DNA of 64,000 nucleotides from Bacteroidales bacterium UBA3743 (GCA_002371265.1 DFGT01000027.1:8474-72473), one strand, 5' to 3'. Counted from the first letter of the stretch, positions 8,015-16,976 are shown. A program made the numbers and translations. The notes: a model not told the origin generated them from the letters alone.

Positions 8015-8482
8015 ATGAGTTATAAAATCGCAGTTGCAACCTCCGATGGTCTGAATGTCGATTTGCATTTTGGTTCAGCCCCAAGCTTTGAAATTTACGA
8101 AGTAGAAGGTCTTGACTTCCAAAAAGTTGAGAAGAGGGATGCACCAGACTTGCCAGAACAAAAACAATTTAGCAATAACGCTGGATGCGGCACAGGATGC
8201 GAGACTGGCAGCAATGACGGTTGCAATTCTGGCTGTGGAAGCGGTTGTGGAAGCAGAAATGGCTGTGGAGGCAGTGAAAGATCAGAATCCGTCGAAATGC
8301 TTTCCGACTGCAGAAGTGTAGTCTGCAAGAAAATCGGACGTAACATACTTAAACAATTTGAACGAAAAGCCATCTCGGTTTTCGATGTCGAGTTGCCCAT
8401 CAAGGAGGCTTTATCAAAAATCGTCAGCTACTATAGCAAGCTCGACGAAAGAAAATTGAAATTTAAAAATCAAGAAGAGTAA
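8015..8482 (+). CDS. NifX-like protein with Cys/Gly-rich insert
   Basis: 155 residues. N-terminal YKIAVATSDGLNVDLHFGSAPSFEIYEV is the NifX/NafY cofactor-binding domain, resumed after position 90 by SVEMLSDCRSVVCKKIGRNIL. Between them is an insert of about 32 residues built from GC, SGCG and GNGC units, with six Cys plus Gly, Ser and Asn. Such a loop could hold a metal cluster or several metal ions; I know no named domain for it. A good ribosome-binding sequence (GGAGG, four bases before the ATG) is present, which is unusual for this phylum. It ends 8 nt before the nitrogenase-like D gene. Confidence 0.85.
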   Translation: MSYKIAVATSDGLNVDLHFGSAPSFEIYEVEGLDFQKVEKRDAPDLPEQKQFSNNAGCGTGCETGSNDGCNSGCGSGCGSRNGCGGSERSESVEMLSDCRSVVCKKIGRNILKQFERKAISVFDVELPIKEALSKIVSYYSKLDERKLKFKNQEE

Positions 8483-8490
8483 AATTCACT

Positions 8491-10053
8491 ATGGCAAACA
8501 GAATCAATCTAAATATGACCACCGTCAAAAATCGCGAATTACGACTTGGAACGATTATCGGGTGGGACGGCTCGGCGAAAGAACTGATTGAACAATCGGC
8601 ATACGATGAGCGAAGCATAAAGAAACACGGAGGATGCAAGGGTGCAGGACAAGGTTGTAGACTTTGTGAGCTACAGAGCCCATTGAACCAGGAGACCATG
8701 TGTTCCAACGCCATCGTTCAATGTCAGATTGGAAACCTTACAGACTGCGTATTGATCAACCACGCTCCTATCGGCTGTAGCAGTGAGGATGCAAAATTTA
8801 ATCTGACAATGCACATGGGTCTTGCTCGTCGCGGCAAGCCACAGCAGAACACACTGAATATCAGCACTAATCTACAGGAGAAAGACATGGTGTTCGGTGG
8901 AGCCGCAAAACTGAGACAAGCCATCCGCATCGCTAAAGAGAGATATAATCCTAAAGCCATCTTTATCGCTATGGCATGTGCCACTGCAATCACAGGTGAG
9001 GACATCGACAGTGTAGCAGAGGAGATGGAGCCAGAGGTTGGTGTTCCAATCATCCCATTGCACTGTGAAGGATTCCGAAGCAAACACTGGAGTACAGGTT
9101 TTGACGTGGCATTCCACGGTGTGTTGAGACAAATTGTGGAGAAGCATCCGAAAAAGAAGCAGAAAGACCTTATCAACATCATAGCATTGTGGGGAACAGA
9201 CTGGTTCACAGACCTTTTGAAGCCACTTGGATTAAGAGTCAACTATCTATTGGACTGTGCTTCATTTGAGGAGATCCGTCAGGCATCAGAGGCAGTAGCT
9301 ACCACAACATTCTGTGAGACACTCGGAGGATACATGGGAGCTGCGCTTGAAGACCAGTTCGGTGTGCCACAGATCGACGCTCCACAGCCTTATGGAATCA
9401 AAGGCACTGACGCATGGTTGAGAGCCGTCGCCAAAGTTGTAGGCAAAGAGAAAGAGGTCGAGGAATACATTGAAAGCGAACATAAACGTATCGCTCCTAA
9501 ATTGGAGGAGTATCGTGAATATTTCAAAGGCAAGTATGGAATGGTATTGACAGGTTCGGCCTACGCACACGGACTAATCAGCGTATTGGCAGAATTGGGT
9601 ATCAAGAATGAGGCAGCGCTTGTATTCCACCACGACCCAGTCTACGATGGAGCAGGTAAGAACCAGGATACTCTTAAAGAGTTGGTCGAGACATACGGAG
9701 ATATTCCACACTATACAGTCAGCAAGACACGTGCATTCCAGTTGCCACAACTTTTGAAACGTGTTAAGACAGACTTCCTTATCATCCGTCACCCAGGTTT
9801 GGCATCTGTTGCCGGACACCTTGGTGTACCTACATTCGCACTTGGAGACGAGCATATTCCAATCGGCTACGACGGAATCTTGCGTGTAGGTGAGATTTTG
9901 AAGGGAGTTTTGGCACGTACAAAGTTCAACAAGACATTGCAGCGTCACGTCCGCCTGCCATACAACGACTGGTGGTTTAGCCAGACAGATCCATTCAAAC
10001 TCACCAACGACAAAGATGTATTCAAGGACATCGAAGAGAAACTCGGTGAATAA
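8491..10053 (+). CDS. Nitrogenase-like component 1 alpha subunit (NifD-like), pair 1
   Basis: 520 residues of the NifD/NifE/BchN/Mar family. The three alpha-side P-cluster cysteines are visible: C71 (ETMCSN), C96 (HAPIGCSS) and C163 (MACATAITGEDID). The cofactor-binding Cys of NifD has a counterpart in C275 (TTTFCETLGGYMG). The His442 region is rearranged: LGVPTFALGDEHIPIGYDG holds H455 near the expected place. An extra C49-x6-C56-x2-C59 motif precedes the first P-cluster Cys and is not in NifD. Next to nifB and nifH, and with sulfur genes all round, methylthio-alkane reductase or a related C-S reductase is the best guess; the substrate cannot be read from sequence. Confidence 0.88.
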   Translation: MANRINLNMTTVKNRELRLGTIIGWDGSAKELIEQSAYDERSIKKHGGCKGAGQGCRLCELQSPLNQETMCSNAIVQCQIGNLTDCVLINHAPIGCSSEDAKFNLTMHMGLARRGKPQQNTLNISTNLQEKDMVFGGAAKLRQAIRIAKERYNPKAIFIAMACATAITGEDIDSVAEEMEPEVGVPIIPLHCEGFRSKHWSTGFDVAFHGVLRQIVEKHPKKKQKDLINIIALWGTDWFTDLLKPLGLRVNYLLDCASFEEIRQASEAVATTTFCETLGGYMGAALEDQFGVPQIDAPQPYGIKGTDAWLRAVAKVVGKEKEVEEYIESEHKRIAPKLEEYREYFKGKYGMVLTGSAYAHGLISVLAELGIKNEAALVFHHDPVYDGAGKNQDTLKELVETYGDIPHYTVSKTRAFQLPQLLKRVKTDFLIIRHPGLASVAGHLGVPTFALGDEHIPIGYDGILRVGEILKGVLARTKFNKTLQRHVRLPYNDWWFSQTDPFKLTNDKDVFKDIEEKLGE

Positions 10054-10089
10054 TTTCACAAAATTCAAACCATCAAAAGAAATATTCAA

Positions 10090-11439
10090 ATGAGCGAAAT
10101 ACAAAAGAAAAAGCCTTCGGTTATATCCGATGTCAGATATGCCTGCGCGGTGGGTGCGACAAACACCGTAGTTGCCATCAAAGGTGCTGTTCCAATCGCA
10201 AACTGTAGTCCAGGCTGTCAGTTGAAGACGACAGCCATGTTGACCTTTGAGAATGGATTCCAGGGAAGTATCGCAGCTGGAGGCGGTAACATGCCAAGTT
10301 CAAATGCCACTGAAAACGATGTGGTATTCGGAGGAATCAAGACACTTGACAATCTTATCAAGTCGTCACTAAAGATTTACGACGGTGATTTGTTCGTGGT
10401 TCTGACAGGTTGTACCGGAGAGTTGATCGGAGACAATGTCCCAGACTTGGTTGGCAAATACCAGAAAGCAGGATATCCAATCGTCTACGCCAATACCGCA
10501 GGATTTAAGGGCAACAACCTTTACGGACATGAAGTAGTTGTAGACGCGATTATCGACCAATTCGTCGGCGACTACAGCGGAGAAAAGAAGAAAGGATTGA
10601 TCAACCTATGGTTTGAGACTCCATACTACAACCAGAACTGGAGAGGTGATTACCAGGAGCTTGCACGTATATTGCGAGGAGCAGGATTCGATGTGAATGT
10701 GCTATTCGGTCCTGAGAATCCAGGAGTCGAGGCATGGAAAAGAATTCCACAAGCTCAATTCAACTTGGTTGTATCTCCATGGGTGGGTGTGAAGAATGCG
10801 GAACATCTACAAAAGAAGTACGACCAGCCATTCCTTCACATTCCAGAGATTCCTGTAGGTGAAGAGGCTACAACGAAATTCATCCGTCAGGTGGTTGAGT
10901 ATGCGGGAATCGACAAAAAGCAGTCTGAAGAGTTCATCAAGCAGGAGGCTAGCATTTACTACTACTATCTTGAGCATTTCTCAGAATTCTTCGCTGAGTA
11001 TTGGTACGGAATGCCAAGTGAATTTGTAGTTACGGCAGACGCTGCGTATGCTTTGGCTTATTCTAAATTCTTGGCAGACCAAATCGGATTGATACCAAAG
11101 AGAGTGATTATCACAGACAACACTCCAGCTAAATTCCGTCCTGCCATCACAGAATACTTCAAGAATAATATATCAGAAGGTGTAAGCATAGACGTCGACT
11201 TTGAGGAAGACGGTTATGAGGTAGAAAAATTAATCGAAGGCGTAGAGTTCACAGCAGGTAAGCCATTAATTTTGGGTACTTCTTGGGAATTGACACTTGC
11301 TAACAAAAAAGGAGCTTTGTTCTTCGAGATCTCTACCCCATCGTCAGAGACTCTCATTGTCAATCGTTCTCACATCGGCTACAAAGGTGCATTGCAATTC
11401 TTAGAAAGAATCTACAGCGCATCAGTAGGCGGAAAATGA
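10090..11439 (+). CDS. Nitrogenase-like component 1 beta subunit (NifK-like), pair 1
   Basis: 449 residues. P-cluster cysteines are C19 (RYACAVGA), C43 (NCSPGCQLK) and C108 (LTGCTGELIGDNV), with the spacing seen in NifK. The protein lacks the long N-terminal arm of NifK and is shorter than usual, as in Mar and other nitrogenase-like proteins. It should pair with the preceding alpha subunit, 36 nt upstream. The retained three-Cys set argues for a P-cluster-type electron relay and against a NifN scaffold role. It ends the operon at a strong terminator. Confidence 0.88.
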   Translation: MSEIQKKKPSVISDVRYACAVGATNTVVAIKGAVPIANCSPGCQLKTTAMLTFENGFQGSIAAGGGNMPSSNATENDVVFGGIKTLDNLIKSSLKIYDGDLFVVLTGCTGELIGDNVPDLVGKYQKAGYPIVYANTAGFKGNNLYGHEVVVDAIIDQFVGDYSGEKKKGLINLWFETPYYNQNWRGDYQELARILRGAGFDVNVLFGPENPGVEAWKRIPQAQFNLVVSPWVGVKNAEHLQKKYDQPFLHIPEIPVGEEATTKFIRQVVEYAGIDKKQSEEFIKQEASIYYYYLEHFSEFFAEYWYGMPSEFVVTADAAYALAYSKFLADQIGLIPKRVIITDNTPAKFRPAITEYFKNNISEGVSIDVDFEEDGYEVEKLIEGVEFTAGKPLILGTSWELTLANKKGALFFEISTPSSETLIVNRSHIGYKGALQFLERIYSASVGGK

Positions 11440-11460
11440 TCTAATTAAATCTTACATCCA

Positions 11461-11500
11461 AAAATGTCGTCTGGATCAAATTCAGACGGCATTTTTTTTT
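11461..11500 (+). terminator. Terminator of the nifB-X-H-X-D-K operon
   Basis: A 13-bp stem (AAAATGTCGTCTG/CAGACGGCATTTT, 11461-11473/11483-11495) with a nine-base loop and a T-run to 11500. The rest of the gap up to 11715 is AT-rich and holds nothing I recognise. Confidence 0.9.
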
Positions 11501-11715
11501 GATATACGCATCGTCTCTTCATTTTTACATCTTAATATAAGGTAATATTCCGTCTACTTCATATTCGTTTCTACGTTTCAATTATCAAATAGCAGAATAT
11601 TCTATTTACTTTCCTAATTTCAAGCACCCCATAGAATAAACACACTGCAATACGGCAAAGTATAGGCAAATATTCCATATTTTTCAATTTTGTTGTAACA
11701 AGTTCGTAACAGCAT

Positions 11716-11723
11716 TAATTTTG
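11716..11723 (+). promoter_or_regulatory. -7 promoter element before the Cys-rich leader ORF
   Basis: TAATTTTG matches TAnnTTTG, with TTTG at 11689-11692 as a possible -33 element (23-nt spacing, slightly long). It lies 28 nt before the ATG at 11752, so the small ORF opens the transcript that leads to the CBS-like gene. Confidence 0.6.
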
Positions 11724-11751
11724 CAATATCAAAAAAATTAAAGGCAAAAAC

Positions 11752-11955
11752 ATGACTACATTAATTAACATAGACATAGCTACAATGGTAAGACGCATGA
11801 TGCGAATGCGTCTGTCTATGGTTATCGAGCGTGTTTCATTTGCCGAGATCATTTCAGCATTAACTATGCTGTTATTCCCAAAAAATCCACGTTGGATACT
11901 CTTCCGATGTCACGTTGATGGATGTTGTTGCCGATGTTGTAAATCGGTTTGTTAA
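11752..11955 (+). CDS. Cys-rich leader peptide candidate upstream of CBS/CGL genes
   Basis: A 67-codon ORF with a promoter directly upstream. Its last 15 residues, CHVDGCCCRCCKSVC, include 7 Cys. The N-terminal part is amphipathic (MMRMRLSMVIERVSF) and resembles no enzyme. A run of Cys codons right before the stop and a 186-nt gap before a transsulfuration gene is what a cysteine-sensing leader would show: ribosomes stall when charged tRNA-Cys is scarce. Near the Cys codons, ATCGG (11943-11947) can pair with CCGAT at either 11904-11908 or 11931-11935. A real metal-binding peptide is the alternative. Confidence 0.6.
   Translation: MTTLINIDIATMVRRMMRMRLSMVIERVSFAEIISALTMLLFPKNPRWILFRCHVDGCCCRCCKSVC
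11769..11820 (+). promoter_or_regulatory. Long stem-loop at the start of the leader ORF
   Basis: Outer CATAGAC/GTCTATG and inner AGACGCAT (11791-11798)/ATGCGTCT (11806-11813) arms nest into one hairpin that begins in the sixth codon. It could slow or gate translation of the leader. Confidence 0.5.
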
Positions 11956-12141
11956 GGAACTTCTATCTGACAGTTCTTATCTATCAAATATTTCCACAAA
12001 GTTTGTATTTTAAAGTAGATTGCAAATTGTAGGAGCATACATTGTATTCTCTCCACTTTCTGCAAACCGCACAAACATTTATTTGGATAATTTTTAAATC
12101 ATTCATCATTTTATCTTTCAAAATTCGTTAAACATCTAACA

Positions 12142-13128
12142 ATGACGGATATGGCAGTGTATAACAACGTTTTGGATTTGATTGGCAATACGCCACTTGT
12201 ACAACTTTCAAGATTAAACACAGGAAAGAGCTCACTCTTCTTGAAATTGGAAAATCAAAATCCTGGAGGCAGCATCAAAGACCGTACAGGATTGAATATG
12301 ATTGTTCAAGCGGAAAAGCGTGGAACCATTCGTCCGGGACAACTAATTGTTGAGGCTACGGCAGGAAACACAGGTTTGGGACTTGCCCTAGCCTCTCGGA
12401 TGAAGGGATACAAATTATTGCTGGTGATTCCGGACAAAATGAGCAATGAGAAGATCAATCATCTTCGCGCACTTGGAGTAGAGGTTGTCATCACCCGTAG
12501 CGACGTGGGCAAAGGACATCCAGAATATTACCAAGATTTGGCAGCAAAAATCGCAAATGAACGAGGTGGTTACTACATCAACCAGTTTGAGAATCCAGAC
12601 AACCCCGACACGCACTTCCTGACAACAGGCCCTGAGATATGGGAGCAGATGGAGCATAAGGTAGACGCGGTTGTCGTTGGAGTTGGTTCAGCAGGAACAT
12701 TGACTGGTTTGACAAAATTCTTCAAAACAGTGAGTCCGCAGACCGAATTCATCCTAGCCGACCCCAAAGGATCTATTCTTGCAGACTACATCAATCTTAA
12801 AAAGCTACGTGACAACACAGGCTCATGGTACGTGGAAGGAATCGGAGAAGATTACATTCCAAAGTTGGCAGACTTCGATTTAGTGACAAAAGCCTACGAA
12901 GTGACCGACGCTGAAAGTTTCACCGCAGCACGACTGCTTCTGCTAGAAGAAGGAATATTGGCAGGCTCGTCAACAGGAACTCTTTTAAGCGCAGCTTTAC
13001 GTTATGCTCAGGAACAAACAACACCAAAACGAATCGTCACTTTGGCTTGCGACAGCGGAAATAAATATCTTTCAAAAATGTTCAACGACGATTGGCTGAA
13101 AGAGAAAAAACTGACTCTCAATTTATAA
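12142..13128 (+). CDS. Cystathionine beta-synthase-like PLP enzyme
   Basis: 328 residues, fold-type II PLP family. PLP lysine K46 (GGSIKDRTG), loop TAGNTG (73-78). The features EGIGEDYIP, AGSSTGT and ACDSGNKYLSKMFNDDW are those of cystathionine beta-synthase more than of CysK (CysK has TSGNTG, SSGAA and PDSGDRYLST). It lacks the C-terminal CBS regulatory pair of eukaryotic enzymes, as in bacterial MccA-type proteins. With the gamma-lyase gene next downstream it would make a reverse transsulfuration route: homocysteine plus serine to cystathionine, then to cysteine. An ATG three codons in (12151) is an equally good start. Confidence 0.85.
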   Translation: MTDMAVYNNVLDLIGNTPLVQLSRLNTGKSSLFLKLENQNPGGSIKDRTGLNMIVQAEKRGTIRPGQLIVEATAGNTGLGLALASRMKGYKLLLVIPDKMSNEKINHLRALGVEVVITRSDVGKGHPEYYQDLAAKIANERGGYYINQFENPDNPDTHFLTTGPEIWEQMEHKVDAVVVGVGSAGTLTGLTKFFKTVSPQTEFILADPKGSILADYINLKKLRDNTGSWYVEGIGEDYIPKLADFDLVTKAYEVTDAESFTAARLLLLEEGILAGSSTGTLLSAALRYAQEQTTPKRIVTLACDSGNKYLSKMFNDDWLKEKKLTLNL

Positions 13129-13178
13129 TTCTTGATTAATCAGAAGCTTTAAATATGATCAAAAAATGGCGATAAAGA

Positions 13179-13213
13179 TTGAGGATTGTTAATGGCGGAA
13201 CGCCCTAACCTCC
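13179..13213. repeat. Partial copy of a dispersed repeat
   Basis: TTGAGGATTG then GGCGGAACGCCCT and AACCTCC: the core of the element found in full at 42401-42536, 43049-43210 and 45465-45630. It sits in the 217-nt gap between the CBS-like and CGL genes; no clear promoter or T-run terminator is visible there. Confidence 0.7.
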
Positions 13214-13345
13214 ATCACTTCTGCGAGTTCGCAAGAACGAACAGTAAAAAATCAAGTTTGAAGTTAATAATGAGTATTGTCCCCAACTCCAGTTGCTATT
13301 TTTTATCAAACAAAATCCAACTATAAACTATTTAATTTTACTATT

Positions 13346-14503
13346 ATGTCATTAGGATTTTCAACACGAGCAATTCACAATGGTGAAGAACCCGATTTCA
13401 GAGATGGAGCAAGCGGCGACGTTGCAGTCCCTATACATTTGTCGACAACTTTCGCAAGAGAGAAGGCTGACAGCCCTACCGCAGGATACGAATACACACG
13501 TAGTCTTAACCCTACAAGAAAAGCGTTGGAAGAGAAACTGGCATCATTAGACGGTGCTAAATATGGACTTGCCTTTTCTTCAGGATTAGCAGCCGCATCC
13601 ACAGTCATCATTTCACTCCTAAAAGCTGGAGACAACGTAATTGGCTTCGACGACCTATACGGCGGAACAAGACGTTTGTTGAGCAACGTCTTCATAAATT
13701 TCAATATTTCAACGACATACGTAGATGCAACAGTGCCTGAGAATATTGAGAAAGCGATAAAAGCCGAAACCAAGCTTATATGGATAGAGTCGCCAACCAA
13801 CCCATTATTAAAGATTGCAGACATCAGAGCAATTGCAGGAATTGCAAAAAGACACAATCTAATTCTCGTGGTAGACAACACTTTCTTGTCACCATACTTC
13901 CAGAATCCACTTGAATTGGGTGCAGACATAGTGGTTTACAGCACCACAAAATACATCGGTGGACACAGCGACACTTTGGGTGGATCCGTCGTCTTGAACA
14001 ATGAAGAATTTTATAAGAAAATATCCTACAATCAGAATGCCGTGGGTGCGGTGCTCTCTCCTTTCGACAGTTATCTGACACTACGTGGAGCAAAGACACT
14101 TGCAGTGCGTATGGAGCAACATCAAAAGAATGCTTTGGCATTGGCTGAGTTTCTACAAAGTTCGCCAAAAGTGAAACGAGTGCTATATCCAGGATTGAAA
14201 AATCATCCACACCACGACATAGCAGCATCTCAAACCAGAGGTTTCGGCGGAGTCTTTTCTTTTGAGTTGGAAGGCAATCTTGATGACGCACAACGTTTTC
14301 TATCCAAATTGAAACTTTTCGCAACAGCCGAAAGCCTCGGAGGAGTGGAGAGTTTGGCCGAGATTCCAGCCATCATGACACATGCCTCAGTGCCAAAAGA
14401 AGTGCGTGAGAAAAACGGAATTTCAGACACTCTGATCCGCATCTCCGCAGGTATTGAAAACACAGAAGATTTAATAAACGATTTTCGACAGGCGTTGAAA
14501 TAA
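13346..14503 (+). CDS. Cystathionine gamma-lyase-type PLP enzyme
   Basis: 385 residues from the ATG at 13346 (SLGFSTRAIHNG is the family's N-terminus). PLP lysine K202 in YSTTKYIGGHSD; YEYTRSLNPTR, AFSSGLAA, VDNTFLSPYFQNPLELGADIV and ESLGGVESLAEIPAIMTHASV are close to eukaryotic-type cystathionine gamma-lyase. The SLGGVESL segment and the IP/ATMTHAS-type end are gamma-lyase/cystathionine gamma-synthase features rather than methionine gamma-lyase. Probable reaction: cystathionine to cysteine, 2-oxobutyrate and ammonia. Follows the CBS-like gene, so the two make a homocysteine-to-cysteine pathway. Confidence 0.92.
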   Translation: MSLGFSTRAIHNGEEPDFRDGASGDVAVPIHLSTTFAREKADSPTAGYEYTRSLNPTRKALEEKLASLDGAKYGLAFSSGLAAASTVIISLLKAGDNVIGFDDLYGGTRRLLSNVFINFNISTTYVDATVPENIEKAIKAETKLIWIESPTNPLLKIADIRAIAGIAKRHNLILVVDNTFLSPYFQNPLELGADIVVYSTTKYIGGHSDTLGGSVVLNNEEFYKKISYNQNAVGAVLSPFDSYLTLRGAKTLAVRMEQHQKNALALAEFLQSSPKVKRVLYPGLKNHPHHDIAASQTRGFGGVFSFELEGNLDDAQRFLSKLKLFATAESLGGVESLAEIPAIMTHASVPKEVREKNGISDTLIRISAGIENTEDLINDFRQALK

Positions 14504-14540
14504 ATATTTATCAATCTGCTAAAAACTAAAACAAAAAGTT

Positions 14541-15389
14541 ATGGGTAAAATTAAACCAGAATTCCAAGAGAATGTTTCTGAAACGCTCTTGATTCCACTC
14601 TACATGAGAGCACAAGAATCCAAAGAAGAGAATCCGATTATCGTCGACACAAAATCGGTGGAACTCCTTTCAAAGGTTGATTATGACTTTTCAAAATTTT
14701 CAGCAGATGAACGATGTCAACGCTATATCTCACTCCGGACAAAATACTTTGACGAGGCTGTAAGAAAATTCGTCGACAAATATGACGATGCGGTTGTTGT
14801 GCTGATTGCCTGCGGTTTGGACCCTCGCGTCGAACGCATTTCTATCGAGAAAGAATATCAGGTGTACGAACTGGATCTTCCGGATGTCATTAATCTAAGA
14901 AAGAAATTTTTGCCTGAATCATCAAACAACAGATATATAGCAGGCAGCATCACAAATGGCGAATGGATCCAGACAATCAAAGCAAGTCATCCTTACGGTC
15001 ATTTTCTATTCATTTTGGAGGGGATCTCCATGTATCTTACAGAGGAAGAAATGAAAAACGTCTTTAAAAATATCGACGACAATTTCGACCATGCCGAGGT
15101 CCACGTGGAGCGTATGAACAAATTTTTCAGCAAACGCACATATCTCCAAAAATCTGTCAACAATACCAACGCGACATTCAACTGGGGATGTGATAATCCC
15201 AAAGAGATCGAACAATGGTGTGAATCCTTTAAGCTGAAGGATGAGTATTACTACTCAGACGAAAAGAAAAACGATTTGGAGAAAAAAGAATCCGACGCTG
15301 CGAAGAGTAAGTTCGTCAATATTTTCAGTCGTTCCTTGGGCATTTGGTCTTACGAAAAAGACAAGAAATATCTCAGACTCTGTTGTTAA
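14541..15389 (+). CDS. Class I SAM-dependent methyltransferase (TcmP/leucine carboxyl methyltransferase family)
   Basis: 282 residues. VVLIACGLDPRVERI is the SAM-binding motif I region of this family, followed by YELDLPDVINLRKKFL and GHFLFILEGISMYLTEEEM, which are typical of the PPM1/TcmP O-methyltransferase group. Its substrate is not known. Within a sulfur operon it may methylate a thiol or a carboxyl group of an intermediate (inference). It lies 37 nt after the gamma-lyase gene and is followed by a hairpin, so it ends that transcript. The last two codons are Cys. Confidence 0.85.
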   Translation: MGKIKPEFQENVSETLLIPLYMRAQESKEENPIIVDTKSVELLSKVDYDFSKFSADERCQRYISLRTKYFDEAVRKFVDKYDDAVVVLIACGLDPRVERISIEKEYQVYELDLPDVINLRKKFLPESSNNRYIAGSITNGEWIQTIKASHPYGHFLFILEGISMYLTEEEMKNVFKNIDDNFDHAEVHVERMNKFFSKRTYLQKSVNNTNATFNWGCDNPKEIEQWCESFKLKDEYYYSDEKKNDLEKKESDAAKSKFVNIFSRSLGIWSYEKDKKYLRLCC

Positions 15390-15426
15390 CAGGTAACGTC
15401 TATTGATTTATATATGACTATTTTTT

Positions 15427-15466
15427 AGGCTCTCTTCATCGGTCATAATGTTAAAAAGAGCCTTTT
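15427..15466 (+). terminator. Hairpin with T-run after the methyltransferase
   Basis: AGGCTCT (15427-15433) pairs with AGAGCCT (15457-15463), followed by TTTT. The loop is 23 nt, so the fold is of moderate strength. Confidence 0.65.
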
Positions 15467-15560
15467 ACTAACCCATTACTGTTAGAATTTGCGACATAGA
15501 GAGAGGAGGAAAAAACAAGTCGCAAACCAAGTTTTTTTTAACAACAAAATTAAGACGAGA

Positions 15561-16898
15561 ATGAAAACAAAAATATTTTTTCAAGCATTAGTACTGTTTC
15601 TATTACAAACAGTGACAGTGAACGCACAGGACTCCATTTCTGTAAACAAGGAACAAGTATCCAAAGAAACGACGTCGAACACACAAGACATCACTTCTGA
15701 AACTGCAAAAGATTTGATTCCGGTAGTGAGATTCGGAGATGATATCAAAGTGAAGTTAGGTGGTTTCTTCAGAGCTGAATATTATGTTGATAGCCGTGAG
15801 ATAGTAGGTGCCTGCGACGGACTTTTCGGTTTCTTTCCACAAGACAAAGTTTACGACGCTAACGGAGACGACTTGAACGAAGTTGTGAGACAAAACTTCT
15901 CAACCCAGGCGACTCGTTTCACCGCTACGGTAGACGGTCCGAACCTAGGAGGAGCAAAATCAAAAGCCTATGTTGAGTTTGATTTCTCCGGAGGAAACAC
16001 CGTAAATGTCAGATTGCGACAGGCTTGGGCAAAATTCATTTGGCAAAAGGGAGAGTTGCTTTTGGGTAAGGCTTGGAATCCATTTGCTGATATCCCATTC
16101 CCTTATGTGGCAGGTTTGCATGTCGGTATTCCGTTCCGCCAGTTCAACAGAGGAGACCAGATACGCTACACATTTAAGCCAACAGAACATGTAAGCTTTG
16201 TGGCAGCAGGAGTATACCAGACCGAGCACAAGTCGATACTTGAGGAGTCGTCAAACAGCGATATACGTCAGAACCCAGTGCCGGAATTCCATTTGCAGTG
16301 GCGTTACAACTCGTCTAAGTTCAGTGCCGGACTGTTTGGTGAATTCAAGAGCATACGTCCGGCTACCAAAGTCACAAACGAACAAAAACAAGTGTACAAA
16401 ACTGATGAGACTGTAAATTCTTACGCATTCAGCTATTTTGCACAATATTTGGCAGATCGTTTTGGACTGAGAACTGGTGGTTTGTATGGAAAGAATTTGG
16501 GAGAATACTTCCAGCAAGGAGGCTACGCAGTGAAATCAATTGACGAGCAGACAGGCAGACGCACATACTCAACATCAGCTGTCACCTCATATTGGTTGAG
16601 TCTTTCATGGGGCAAGAAATGGTCTCCAAGCCTATTCTTCGGTTATTCTAAGAATCTAGGTTTTTCTGACAACATCTTAGCTGGCGGCAATTTCTTTGGC
16701 AGATGGCAAAACGTAGACCATATAATAAGAGTGTCTCCTTCATTGAAGTTCTCCCATAAACAATGGACTCTACAAACAGAACTCGACTATAATTCTGTAG
16801 CATACGGAAAGGTTGACTACGCCGACCACGGAAAGGTGAAAGACACACACAACGTATCTAATGTCAGAGGTCTGATCGCAACAACATTCTTCTTCTAA
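15561..16898 (+). CDS. Outer-membrane porin (DcaP-like)
   Basis: 445 residues from the ATG at 15561, which begins a signal peptide (KTKIFFQALVLFLLQTVTVNAQ). The body is a beta barrel (GGFFRAEYYVDSRE, LGGAKSKAYVEFDFSG, VNVRLRQAWAKFIWQKGELLLGKAWNPF) with alternating aromatic residues and a C-terminal aromatic (ATTFFF). Sequence style matches DcaP-like trimeric porins. Since it sits between transsulfuration genes and the methionine transporter, it is probably the outer-membrane entry for small organosulfur compounds (inference). Confidence 0.85.
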   Translation: MKTKIFFQALVLFLLQTVTVNAQDSISVNKEQVSKETTSNTQDITSETAKDLIPVVRFGDDIKVKLGGFFRAEYYVDSREIVGACDGLFGFFPQDKVYDANGDDLNEVVRQNFSTQATRFTATVDGPNLGGAKSKAYVEFDFSGGNTVNVRLRQAWAKFIWQKGELLLGKAWNPFADIPFPYVAGLHVGIPFRQFNRGDQIRYTFKPTEHVSFVAAGVYQTEHKSILEESSNSDIRQNPVPEFHLQWRYNSSKFSAGLFGEFKSIRPATKVTNEQKQVYKTDETVNSYAFSYFAQYLADRFGLRTGGLYGKNLGEYFQQGGYAVKSIDEQTGRRTYSTSAVTSYWLSLSWGKKWSPSLFFGYSKNLGFSDNILAGGNFFGRWQNVDHIIRVSPSLKFSHKQWTLQTELDYNSVAYGKVDYADHGKVKDTHNVSNVRGLIATTFFF

Positions 16899-16938
16899 TA
16901 ATCACAATAAAACGTAGAAACTGTATAAGTTTTATTTT

Positions 16939-16976
16939 AAGGATTGTTATAATCACACTTCAACAATGCAATCCTT
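16939..16976 (+). terminator. Hairpin after the porin gene
   Basis: AAGGATTG (16939-16946) pairs with CAATCCTT (16969-16976). No T-run follows, so termination would be weak; it may protect the porin mRNA. Confidence 0.5.

Noticed and set aside
7104..11439. Reading the nifB-H-D-K genes as a classical N2-fixing nitrogenase
   Set aside because: There is no nifE, nifN, nifV or Mo/V transport, the D and K proteins are divergent at the cofactor loop, and the neighbours are sulfur genes. Not excluded, but less likely.
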